Shown here: positions 17,798-23,262 of the stretch, in pieces
Layout of the letters: each line of letters opens with the position of its first letter
How positions within the stretch are numbered: position 1 is the first letter of the stretch
Virus record (IMG/VR): IMGVR_UViG_3300030102_004176
Coordinates: 1-56,058 of that record
Source: a virus
Length of the DNA: 56,058 bases
Reading direction: 5' to 3' (one strand)
Translations under genes and position numbers: made by a program
Notes under the pieces: model-generated
Databases searched by the model: none
What the model saw: only the letters and a program-made list of their open reading frames with translations
What the model was told of the DNA's origin: nothing

Positions 17798-17992
17798 ATG
17801 GACATAAATAAATGGAAATCTGTAGCAGTGCGATCTGAAAATTATGCATTACTAAAAGGTTTATGCAAAAAAAAATATAGAACACCAGGCGCATTTATTG
17901 AAAAACTAATTTACGATTACATTAGTTTTCAAGCTAAAAAAGAAAAACTACCGGAGGAAAAATATAAAGAACTTTTATTGGAGGAAAAATGA
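17798..17992 (+). CDS. Putative ribbon-helix-helix-type DNA-binding protein, 64 aa
   Basis: Shine-Dalgarno AAAGGAG upstream. The short strand WKSVAVRSENYALL followed by two helices (LKGLCKKKYRTPGAFIEKLI and DYISFQAKKEKL) fits an Arc/MetJ-like ribbon-helix-helix monomer, which would bind operators as a dimer. This is the only regulator-like protein I see near the early region. The fold is inferred from pattern alone. It is coupled to the next gene by ATGA. Confidence 0.5.
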   Translation: MDINKWKSVAVRSENYALLKGLCKKKYRTPGAFIEKLIYDYISFQAKKEKLPEEKYKELLLEEK

Positions 17993-18240
17993 AAAAAAAT
18001 TTAAGATGGTGGCCATTCCTTGCATACAGAGATAACAAGAGATATGGCACTGGATATTTAGACACGTCGATTGCTCACGAGGATTATAAGAGAGGTATAC
18101 ATATTTCTTTACCACAAGACCTTGAGCTTATAATGGATAGTGAGTTCGAGTATAATGGTAAGAAGATGAAAGCTTTAACTGTTCATAGATGTCCGCATTG
18201 GGAAGAATCTCTTTATGTCTTTGCTAGAGAAATAGAATGA
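17989..18240 (+). CDS. Hypothetical protein, 83 aa
   Basis: Soluble protein with aromatic residues at the start (NLRWWPFLAYRDNKRYGTG) and a His-Cys-Pro-His segment (VHRCPHWEES). Probably a small compact beta/alpha protein. Start and stop overlap the neighbours by 4 bp, placing it in a polycistronic chain of small genes from 17.8 to 18.9 kb. No family recognised. Confidence 0.6.
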   Translation: MKKNLRWWPFLAYRDNKRYGTGYLDTSIAHEDYKRGIHISLPQDLELIMDSEFEYNGKKMKALTVHRCPHWEESLYVFAREIE

Positions 18241-18443
18241 AGTGGATTTTAATACTATTTCTATATGGTGGTGAGGAAGTCGTATATGGTGAACTTGAAA
18301 ACTGTAATATAAACAAAATTTGGGAAAAAGTTGAGATGTTTAAGCAAGAGAATGACATAGATGTTCAAGGTTGGGGTTGTTACGATGAAAAAACATTTAT
18401 CATACGAGAGAAAGCCAAAGAAAGTTTAGGCATTGATGTTTGA
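18237..18443 (+). CDS. Hypothetical protein, 68 aa
   Basis: Hydrophobic first 12 residues (MKWILILFLYGG) followed by an acidic/charged region. The N-terminus could be a weak signal anchor or the first strand of a small alpha/beta fold. ATGA-coupled to the upstream gene and overlapping the next by 8 bp. Confidence 0.55.
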   Translation: MKWILILFLYGGEEVVYGELENCNINKIWEKVEMFKQENDIDVQGWGCYDEKTFIIREKAKESLGIDV

Positions 18444-18678
18444 TTGGTTTATCGTGACACTGTGGTTCGAATTAAATGACAAACTATATATGAAACATTA
18501 CCCTAATCATTTGATTAGTGATTGTAAAAATGCGGTAGTAGAACTTATTGATGTTTATGAGAAAGAATATCCATTACGAAAATTTCGTGCTGCAAAATGC
18601 AATAAACCCACTGATTGGGTAAGAAAGTATAAAAATAATGGTTGGGATAATTTTTTGTTTTATAAGGAGGAAAAATGA
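18436..18678 (+). CDS. Hypothetical protein, 80 aa
   Basis: Start taken at ATG 18436; a TTG codon lies one codon earlier. Aromatic-rich (FDWFIVTLWFELNDKLYMKH) with a Cys and a basic C-terminus. It resembles the preceding 68-aa protein in having a hydrophobic strand-like start, so the two may be distant relatives. It overlaps the zinc-finger gene by 4 bp. Confidence 0.55.
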   Translation: MFDWFIVTLWFELNDKLYMKHYPNHLISDCKNAVVELIDVYEKEYPLRKFRAAKCNKPTDWVRKYKNNGWDNFLFYKEEK

Positions 18679-18851
18679 CTAAACGAAAATATATAATATG
18701 TGAAGAATGTAAAGGTAACGGATATATTCGCACTGATCATAATAAACCTATGTCAGCTGAAAACACACATATTTGTCCTGCGTGTCAAGGTGAAGGTGCA
18801 GTTGGAGATTGCAGAATAGACTATAATGACGAAGTTCAATACTGGTGTTAA
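18675..18851 (+). CDS. DnaJ-type zinc-finger protein, 58 aa
   Basis: Perfect Shine-Dalgarno (AAGGAGG) and ATG 18675. The protein has two CxxCxGxG repeats, CEECKGNG (residues 9-16) and CPACQGEG (residues 34-41), the arrangement of one DnaJ-type zinc-binding site, with a polar loop between. No J domain is present, so it is a free zinc-finger module that may bind unfolded protein or a partner enzyme. I recall a partial DnaJ-like region reported in an HMO-2011-type phage replication protein; here it is a separate gene. Confidence 0.75.
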   Translation: MTKRKYIICEECKGNGYIRTDHNKPMSAENTHICPACQGEGAVGDCRIDYNDEVQYWC

Positions 18852-18879
18852 TATTAATAAAAAAGAAAGGCAAAAAAAA

Positions 18880-19173
18880 ATGAAAAACAAAAAAACACAA
18901 ATGAAAGCAGAAGAAATGCACGAAATATATTTAGAGTTTGGAAAAAAATTTGCTGATATGTCAAAAAAATATAACGCTGAAGCACTATTAAAAGGGGGCG
19001 CCTTTGCTGCATTAGAGGGATTAATAGAATGTGCTCCTTCAAAACAAACAGCACTTGATAGTATTTTTGCTATGCTCGAATTAATAATAAATAAAAATGC
19101 AAAATCAGATGAAGAAAAAGTATTTAAAGTAGAAAGAGAAAAAATCCATGAATTAAGTAAAGAGGTTCATTAA
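18880..19173 (+). CDS. Hypothetical helical protein, 97 aa
   Basis: I start at ATG 18880 (MKNKKTQMKAEEM), preceded by GAAAGG; the open frame reaches back into the zinc-finger gene but lacks a ribosome site there. The product is strongly helical with an Ala/Leu-rich core (EALLKGGAFAALEGLIECAP). No family recognised. Its stop overlaps the next start (TAATG). Confidence 0.6.
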   Translation: MKNKKTQMKAEEMHEIYLEFGKKFADMSKKYNAEALLKGGAFAALEGLIECAPSKQTALDSIFAMLELIINKNAKSDEEKVFKVEREKIHELSKEVH

Positions 19174-19301
19174 TGAATGAAAAAGAACTGTTATTAAAAT
19201 GTATACAAAGACCCAACTACGCAAGTGAGCGTTTACAAAGTCATTATGGTTATACGATGAAGCAGTTACAACAAATTAAAAATCGTGCCGCGCTACTATA
19301 A
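19173..19301 (+). CDS. Small protein, 42 aa, possibly helix-turn-helix fragment
   Basis: ATG 19173 overlaps the previous stop. Short helices (MNEKELLLKCIQRPNY, then YGYTMKQLQQIKNR) could form a HTH-like pair. It overlaps the HNH gene by 17 bp in another frame, so the two may be translated together. Function unknown. Confidence 0.45.
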   Translation: MNEKELLLKCIQRPNYASERLQSHYGYTMKQLQQIKNRAALL

Positions 19302-19614
19302 ATCAGCTAATACCTTTACAAGTATATCTGAAGAAGAATTATTTGTAGAAGATTCGCAGTACAGAAATAGACACCGATTAAAAATAAGAGTTATTAAATC
19401 AGGTAAAGTCCCTTACCAATGTTTTAACTGCGGAAATACCGGTCTTTGGCAGGGAAAAAAATTAACACTTGTTTTAGACCATAAAAATGGTGTAAAACTA
19501 GATCATAGGCTCGAGAACCTTAGGTTCGTGTGCCCAAACTGCGATAGCCAGTTACCCACGTATAAAAGTAGAAATATCAAGTACCAAGAATCACGGAACA
19601 AGGGCCAGGAGTAA
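19285..19614 (+). CDS. HNH endonuclease
   Basis: 109 aa from GTG 19285. It has CFNCGNTGLW, then LVLDHKNGVKLDHRLENLR and CPNCDSQ: two Cys pairs for structural zinc and the DH-N-G/N core of the HNH fold (LDH; LENLR; CPNC.SQ). The residue usually His in CPNCHSQ is Asp here, which might weaken activity. No separate intron or target-site signal is seen, so it may be free-standing. Free-standing HNH genes in phages may be homing endonucleases or help packaging. No Shine-Dalgarno is seen, suggesting coupling to the 42-aa gene. Confidence 0.8.
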   Translation: MPRYYKSANTFTSISEEELFVEDSQYRNRHRLKIRVIKSGKVPYQCFNCGNTGLWQGKKLTLVLDHKNGVKLDHRLENLRFVCPNCDSQLPTYKSRNIKYQESRNKGQE

Positions 19615-19632
19615 CCTTAAATAGGAGACTTT

Positions 19633-19860
19633 GTGAGTGATTTAAACAAAACTGATGAAATTATGTCAATTTTAAGTAAAAATTTGACAAAAAAAGATTT
19701 TAAAAAAGTAATGGATTTCATTTATGGTGCATCTATGGGTATGGACTTTAACTATTCCAACGCCTTGTATCAAAAATTATTGAATCAATATTATGAAACA
19801 ACAGATCAGAAAGAAAATGTGGTAAAACTAAATCTTGTTAAGGGTGGTAAAAATGATTGA
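19633..19860 (+). CDS. Hypothetical helical protein, 75 aa
   Basis: GTG start with a good TAGGAG ribosome site. Helical and basic, with KKDFKKVMDFIYGASMGMDF in the centre. It overlaps the next gene by 8 bp. No family recognised. Confidence 0.55.
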   Translation: MSDLNKTDEIMSILSKNLTKKDFKKVMDFIYGASMGMDFNYSNALYQKLLNQYYETTDQKENVVKLNLVKGGKND

Positions 19861-20095
19861 AAAAGGATACGATAAAAAAATGGACAAAAAAATTGATTGG
19901 CAAGAGTTGATTGGTGGTGATAATGACACAATCATAGATCCCTCGACAATGGATCCTATTGATCGTATGCATTTCATTGATGGTATCCTTAATGAGTATC
20001 TCTCTTTTTCTAAATCATCAGATCCTCAGCTAACACAATTTACAGAAAAGTATTACACAGTTCTTACAGAATTAATACAGGTTTACGGGCACTAA
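19853..20095 (+). CDS. Hypothetical protein, 80 aa
   Basis: Start at ATG 19853 within the end of the previous gene; ATG 19880 is an alternative. Asp-rich loop (GGDNDTIIDPSTMDPIDR) and a helical C-terminus. Coupled to the next gene by TAATG. Confidence 0.5.
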   Translation: MIEKGYDKKMDKKIDWQELIGGDNDTIIDPSTMDPIDRMHFIDGILNEYLSFSKSSDPQLTQFTEKYYTVLTELIQVYGH

Positions 20096-20562
20096 TGAAT
20101 CCATCACCACTTTTAATGCGAAAAATGGGTTTGAGGTTTGCAAGAAGTATTTTATCGTTTGATAAGTTAGAGTCAGAGGAGAAACTATGGCGATCTGTTG
20201 TAATAAATGCAATTGAAGATTGTATGATAGATCATAGTGACAGAAAACCATCATTAATTAAAATAGAAGCTCATAATTGGATAGTATCTAGAACAAAAGA
20301 TTTTGATTTAGTTTGCGCATGGGGCAGATTAGATCCTGATGATATTGAAGAATGTTATGTTAAAGCTTTAAAAAATTTACATATGCGTTTTACTCTTAGA
20401 CAATTAAAATGGTTTGATTATGACAAAATTTATAAAGAAATGTTAACGTCATCTCCACCTAAAAAAAAGAAATTAAGAAAAGACTTAAATGATTTGCGAG
20501 AAGTCGTAAAGAACACACCCACTACTTATATAAGTACAATTTTTGTTTCAGCACTTGTATAG
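20095..20562 (+). CDS. Hypothetical regulator-like protein, 155 aa
   Basis: Residues 30-100 (LWRSVVINAIEDC, then EAHNWI, DFDLVCAWGRLDPDDI) resemble a family I recall from phages and prophages: a short helical domain with 'EA..W......DF..VC..A.LDPD.V'. Its biochemical function is not known to me; the helical layout would suit DNA binding. The Lys-rich part near 125-140 is basic. The 3' end overlaps the minus-strand membrane gene by 41 bp. Confidence 0.6.
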   Translation: MNPSPLLMRKMGLRFARSILSFDKLESEEKLWRSVVINAIEDCMIDHSDRKPSLIKIEAHNWIVSRTKDFDLVCAWGRLDPDDIEECYVKALKNLHMRFTLRQLKWFDYDKIYKEMLTSSPPKKKKLRKDLNDLREVVKNTPTTYISTIFVSALV

Positions 20563-20767
20563 TATTCATTTTTTTACAATTCCTTATATGTGTCAATATC
20601 ATAGCTGCAGATAAAAATAACATAGGGAAATGACCTCCCAATATTGACCAAGCAACCCAAAATATTTGAGAGAAAAAACCAAAAAGCGGTGCGTACCAAG
20701 ATTGATTGCCATAAATATAAATTGATATAACGGCAGTTACAGCGCAAAAAACTTCTAAATAAAACAT
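20522..20767 (-). CDS. Small polytopic membrane protein, 81 aa
   Basis: Two or three hydrophobic helices are visible: residues 5-18 (EVFCAVTAVISIYIYG) and 26-60 (YAPLFGFFSQIFWVAWSILG and PMLFLSAAMILTHIR). The WYAP-FGF-Q-FW spacing recalls small phage inner-membrane proteins without assigned function. It has its own strong promoter and a leader hairpin that can mask its GAGG ribosome site, so it is likely expressed early and under control. It might be a superinfection-exclusion or membrane-regulatory protein; that is a guess. Confidence 0.65.
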   Translation of the reverse strand: MFYLEVFCAVTAVISIYIYGNQSWYAPLFGFFSQIFWVAWSILGGHFPMLFLSAAMILTHIRNCKKMNTIQVLKQKLYLYK

Positions 20768-20778
20768 TGTTTATGATA

Positions 20779-20830
20779 CCTCAAGCTAGCGGAAAGGCAA
20801 ATAGGTGTTAACAATTTGGCTAACTTGAGG
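20779..20830 (-). promoter_or_regulatory. Leader hairpin of the minus-strand membrane gene
   Basis: Arms CCTCAAGCTAGC (20779-20790) and GCTAACTTGAGG (20819-20830) are inverted repeats with one mismatch and a 28-nt loop that contains GTTAACAATTTG on the plus strand. In the minus transcript the distal arm includes GAGG, the likely ribosome site, so folding could block translation. It could also be a DNA operator. Confidence 0.5.
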
Positions 20831-20846
20831 TTTGTGACAAGTTTAT

Positions 20847-20875
20847 TGTATAATTCATACTACAAAAAATGTCAA
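20847..20875 (-). promoter_or_regulatory. Strong sigma70-type promoter, minus strand
   Basis: On the minus strand: TTGACA (complement of 20870-20875), exactly 17 bp, TATACA (complement of 20847-20852). It reads leftward into the 81-aa membrane-protein gene, with about 70 nt of leader that holds the hairpin at 20779-20830. Confidence 0.7.
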
Positions 20876-20960
20876 CAATTATTATTTTTTATTTTCCCAG
20901 TTTTTTATAATGTCACTCCTTACAAACTTTTTTTTAAAAAAGTTCAAAACATAGACAAAA

Positions 20961-21050
20961 AACTAGGAAACTAGGAAAAATAGCAGAAAACAAGGAAATA
21001 TTAGAAAAAAAACTAGGAAAAAACTAGGAATTTTTTCCAAAAACTAGGAA
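20961..21050 (+). repeat. AACTAGGAA iteron-like array
   Basis: Five exact copies of AACTAGGAA at 20961, 20969, 21011, 21022 and 21042, plus degenerate ones (ACAAGGAA), in a very A-rich 390-bp gap with no gene (20768-21160). The gap also holds the minus-strand promoter and a palindrome. Position just before terS and the iteron form suggest a terminase-recognition (pac) site, a replication origin or both. Confidence 0.6.
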
Positions 21051-21066
21051 AAATATCAATATATAT

Positions 21067-21080
21067 TACTAAATTTAGTA
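21067..21080. promoter_or_regulatory. 14-bp perfect palindrome upstream of terS
   Basis: TACTAAATTTAGTA is self-complementary over 14 bp and lies about 80 bases before the terS start, between the repeat array and the gene. A dimeric DNA-binding protein could use it as an operator. AT-rich palindromes also arise by chance in this composition. Confidence 0.4.
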
Positions 21081-21160
21081 TTTTAATTCCAAAAAGTAGA
21101 AATCCTTATGGACAAAAAATAGAAACTTTTTTTAAAAAAAACTTTGTATATAAAGACATT

Positions 21161-21691
21161 ATGGTAAAAATAGGTATGCCACAAAGAAAAAGAGAAGTAA
21201 GAACTATTGATGATTTGACTGATAAACAAAGAAAGTTTATTGACATACTTGTAGATAACTGGGGTTCAATATCTAAAACAGATGCGTATTTGAAAGCTGG
21301 ATATGAAACAAAAGGTAGTAAGATAGATAAAGGAAGTGTTGCAGCCATTGCAAGCAAACTTACAAATCCAAAAATAAATCCTCATATTTGTAGATATCTT
21401 GAGATTAGGTTGCAACAGGAACAAGAGAAGTATGAAAAAGATAAACTTAGAAGATATAAAATATTTGAAAGATTAAGAAATGGTGCAGAAACTAAAGGTC
21501 AATATACTGGGGCTATAAATGCAGAGTTTAGAGCCGGACAATTGGCAGGACAATTTGTTGACAAAAAAGAAATAGCGCACACTACTTTAGAGGGTATGAG
21601 TAGAGATAAATTAGAAGAACGTTTAAAAGAGTTAGAAAATAAAATTAAAGACGCTGATAATATTATTGATGTGACACCAGAAGGTAAGTGA
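21161..21691 (+). CDS. terS: Terminase small subunit
   Basis: 176 aa. The N-terminal DNA-binding pattern LTDKQRKFIDILVDN, SKTDAYLKAGYE, ASKLTNPKINPHI matches the Terminase_2-type small subunit (helix-turn-helix then 'A..LL..PKV'). A long charged helix follows (YLEIRLQQEQEKYEKDKLRR) for oligomerisation, then a C-terminal tail. It should recognise the packaging site and load TerL. A TATATA box (21147-21152) ends eight bases before ATG, so the message may be nearly leaderless. It lies 4 kb before terL, separated by small-gene cassettes. Confidence 0.8.
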   Translation: MVKIGMPQRKREVRTIDDLTDKQRKFIDILVDNWGSISKTDAYLKAGYETKGSKIDKGSVAAIASKLTNPKINPHICRYLEIRLQQEQEKYEKDKLRRYKIFERLRNGAETKGQYTGAINAEFRAGQLAGQFVDKKEIAHTTLEGMSRDKLEERLKELENKIKDADNIIDVTPEGK

Positions 21692-22077
21692 TGAGAGAGT
21701 CCCAAATATGGAGACTTATTAACACGATTCAAAAGCCTTACCGAGATTGGCATTTAATAAGAATCGAATCCAGTACAATCAACGGAATCCCTGATGTTAA
21801 CGCTTGTATAGGTGGTAATGAGTTTTGGTTTGAATTAAAATCAAATGATGACAAGAATTATGGTATATCAAAGTATCAAATTAATTGGATCATCAAGAGA
21901 CAACGAGCTGGTGGCAAAGCTTTTATCTTGCATAACTCCCCCTTGAAGAGAGAGTTCAAAATTCTCGAGATCCGTGATTCTGGTCTCCCGTTTCCCGTTT
22001 CCCGTTTCCCGTACACTAAACCCGCTACCATTTTACCATCGATCATGATGGAGCTGGCCCTGCGCGCTGCAGCGTAA
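21691..22077 (+). CDS. VRR-NUC-like PD-(D/E)XK nuclease
   Basis: 128 aa from ATG 21691 (GTG 21688 also possible), overlapping the terS stop. GIPDVNACIGGNEFWFELKS gives the D...E-x-K active site and QINWIIKRQRAGGKAFIL the following helix and strand, as in VRR-NUC or small resolvase-type nucleases. The last ~30 residues (PFPVSRFPYTK..., MMELALRAAA) are encoded by TTTCCCG repeats and a GC-rich repeat, so the original C-terminus seems to have been extended or replaced by repeat DNA. Confidence 0.75.
   Translation: MRESQIWRLINTIQKPYRDWHLIRIESSTINGIPDVNACIGGNEFWFELKSNDDKNYGISKYQINWIIKRQRAGGKAFILHNSPLKREFKILEIRDSGLPFPVSRFPYTKPATILPSIMMELALRAAA
21987..22010. repeat. Four-tract CCCGTTT repeat, G-quadruplex motif on minus strand
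   Basis: Four CCC tracts (21987, 21994, 22001, 22008) are separated by GTTT, so the minus strand is GGG-N4 repeated four times, a textbook G-quadruplex pattern. It resembles a telomere-type repeat. It is inside the 3' end of the VRR-NUC gene. Two further TTTCCCG units follow at 22084-22097. Confidence 0.8.
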
Positions 22078-22153
22078 ATTTGGTTTCCCGTTTCCCGTAC
22101 GAAGTCGCAGTTTTCTAGGACTTTTTCATTCCATTGGAGCTGGCCCTGCGCGC
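22050..22153 (+). repeat. GC-rich direct repeat pair with TTTCCCG units
   Basis: GGAGCTGGCCCTGCGCGC is present exactly at 22050-22067 and 22136-22153, 86 bp apart. Between them are the TTTCCCG pair (22084-22097). The second copy continues into GCAGCGGGGAAGG, which resembles DNA at 23150-23165. Its G+C is far above that of the rest of the window. The first copy is also the end of the VRR-NUC reading frame. Confidence 0.75.
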
Positions 22154-22222
22154 AGCGGGGAAGGTTCTGTTCCCTGTAAAAGCACCCAGTTCCTTAATTT
22201 TCTTCACGCTGTAAAAAACTTG

Positions 22223-22278
22223 TTGACAGCGTTTGATCCCTGGTATATATATAAGCTGTTAACAATTTGTATATTAAC
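22223..22278 (+). promoter_or_regulatory. Promoter with GTTAAC operator-like site, unit 1
   Basis: TTGACA (22223-22228), 17 bp, TATATA (22246-22251). Six bases after the -10 begins GTTAAC (22258-22263), followed by AATTTGTAT and ATTAAC (22273-22278), an inverted repeat over the transcription start. A nearly identical block including the downstream CTTAATATAGGA ribosome site occurs at 23223. Confidence 0.75.
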
Positions 22279-22298
22279 CTTAATATAGGAAAAACTTT

Positions 22299-22469
22299 AT
22301 GTCCGAAAATTTATGCAGCTGCTGCAAGCAGTCAATAGAAAAAAATGCCAAAGATCAATTCTGGACCTTGGGACAAGAGGGCTGGCCATTGTTCAAAGGC
22401 AATATATGTGATGTGTGTCATGAAGAATGGCAGGCAGATATAATTAAAGCTAGGATGGTGCAAGCATGA
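22299..22469 (+). CDS. Small zinc-ribbon-like protein, 56 aa
   Basis: ATG 22299 follows the TATAGGA ribosome site of unit 1. The product has CSCC near residue 6 and CDVCHEEW near residue 38, two Cys pairs suited to bind one zinc ion, with aromatic residues between (FWTLGQEGWPLF). It is coupled to the next gene by ATGA. Probably a small DNA- or protein-binding factor; no family name can be given. Confidence 0.65.
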   Translation: MSENLCSCCKQSIEKNAKDQFWTLGQEGWPLFKGNICDVCHEEWQADIIKARMVQA

Positions 22470-22702
22470 GTAAAAAAGACGAAAAACAGATTGATTGGGT
22501 TATGAGTGAAGTTAGTAAAATAATAAATCAAGCCCATGAAAAAAAATATGATTGTGTAAATGTGTGGCAAGGTCTTAACCAAACTGCAATTGAATATGGT
22601 TTTGATTGCGCTCCTACAAACACGAATGCAACTATGTTTACTCTCTTGAAATTAGTAGACAAACTTAAACATTTAGAAGAGGAAAGGTTAAAACATGACT
22701 GA
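22466..22702 (+). CDS. Hypothetical protein, 78 aa
   Basis: Helical protein, DEKQIDWVMSEVSKIINQAH at the start, Cys and Trp residues in the middle. Second gene of transcription unit 1, overlapping its neighbours by 4 and 8 bp. No family recognised. Confidence 0.6.
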   Translation: MSKKDEKQIDWVMSEVSKIINQAHEKKYDCVNVWQGLNQTAIEYGFDCAPTNTNATMFTLLKLVDKLKHLEEERLKHD

Positions 22703-22982
22703 TAACACTTACAACGGATGGACCAACTACGAAACATGGCGCGTGAAGCTTGAGATGATTGACAACTTTGCTAGTGTCGAGCACTTAGCTCCAGAATTTG
22801 ATCGTCGAGACTTAAAGGAGTATTGCACTGAGTTACTGGATGAAGAGTTTAGGACTCTAGAGCATATGCCTGTCCAGCGATTCGGTCGTGACTATGCGTA
22901 TGCGTTCTTGGATGCTGTCAACTGGGCAGAGATAGAACGTGCTTTAGTTCGTGATTACGAGGAGGACCAGCGGACCGCATGA
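22695..22982 (+). CDS. NGWTNYETW-motif protein, 95 aa
   Basis: The N-terminal YNGWTNYETWRVKLEM motif is one I recall from many unrelated phages and plasmids in a family without known function. The rest is acidic and helical. Its codon use and G+C (many CGT, GAG, GAC, GTC codons) are richer than in neighbouring genes, which suggests recent acquisition. It is the third gene of transcription unit 1. Confidence 0.7.
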   Translation: MTDNTYNGWTNYETWRVKLEMIDNFASVEHLAPEFDRRDLKEYCTELLDEEFRTLEHMPVQRFGRDYAYAFLDAVNWAEIERALVRDYEEDQRTA

Positions 22983-23083
22983 TGGCGTTCATACTTACTA
23001 TAATAATAATGGCAATATTTTTTCCACGGCTGAGCGCTTTCTTAGCCGTGGTCATTGCCTGTATAGTTTTTTCATTTTTATAA
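22979..23083 (+). CDS. Tiny hydrophobic peptide (34 aa) at the end of unit 1
   Basis: ATGATG overlaps the stop of the previous gene. The reading frame encodes one transmembrane helix (MAFILTIIIMAIFF and AFLAVVIACIVFSFL). A strong hairpin lies inside it. A second, similarly placed tiny hydrophobic frame ends unit 2, so it may be a real toxin-like or lysis-related peptide, or read-through of a terminator. Confidence 0.45.
   Translation: MMAFILTIIIMAIFFPRLSAFLAVVIACIVFSFL
23024..23051 (+). terminator. Hairpin terminator of unit 1
   Basis: CCACGGCTGAG (23024-23034), 6-nt loop, CTTAGCCGTGG (23041-23051): 11 bp with one G-U pair. The T-rich tract follows after a gap (TTTTTT from about 23066), so it may be an attenuator or stability hairpin rather than a classical terminator. 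Confidence 0.6.
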
Positions 23084-23086
23084 CGT

Positions 23087-23170
23087 TTTCCCGTTTCCCG
23101 TTTGTGGAGGCTGCTCTTTCTTTTTTTCTCGTTCATTCGGTCTGCCAGGCGCAGCGGGGGAAGTTTCTGG
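23087..23170 (+). repeat. TTTCCCG repeat and GC-rich element before unit 2
   Basis: Two TTTCCCG units (23087-23100) are followed by a stretch ending GGCGCAGCGGGGGAAG (about 23148-23163) and TTCTGG. The order TTTCCCG units, GCGCAGCGGGG, GAAG-TTCTG matches 22084-22170. It is placed just upstream of the unit 2 promoter, as its relative is before unit 1. Confidence 0.65.
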
Positions 23171-23188
23171 AGCGTGAATATTTTTTTC

Positions 23189-23243
23189 TTGACTATGATT
23201 TTTTTGGTTCTATAATAGAGGAGTTAACAATTTGTATATTAAC
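23189..23243 (+). promoter_or_regulatory. Promoter with GTTAAC operator-like site, unit 2
   Basis: TTGACT (23189-23194), 16 bp, consensus TATAAT (23211-23216), then GTTAAC (23223-23228) and ATTAAC (23238-23243). From GTTAAC to the ribosome site the sequence is identical to that of unit 1. Near-consensus boxes imply strong early transcription by the host polymerase. Confidence 0.8.
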
Positions 23244-23262
23244 CTTAATATAGGAGACAAAA

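Noticed and set aside
20768-21160. Protein-coding gene in the A-rich gap before terS
   Set aside because: Stops interrupt all frames on both strands; the gap holds repeats, a palindrome and a promoter instead.
22951-23253. 100-aa plus-strand frame across the gap between units 1 and 2
   Set aside because: It crosses the hairpin, the TTTCCCG repeat, the unit 2 promoter and the GTTAAC site, and has odd composition (many Phe/Arg). The tiny frame at 22979 and the regulatory elements explain the region better.
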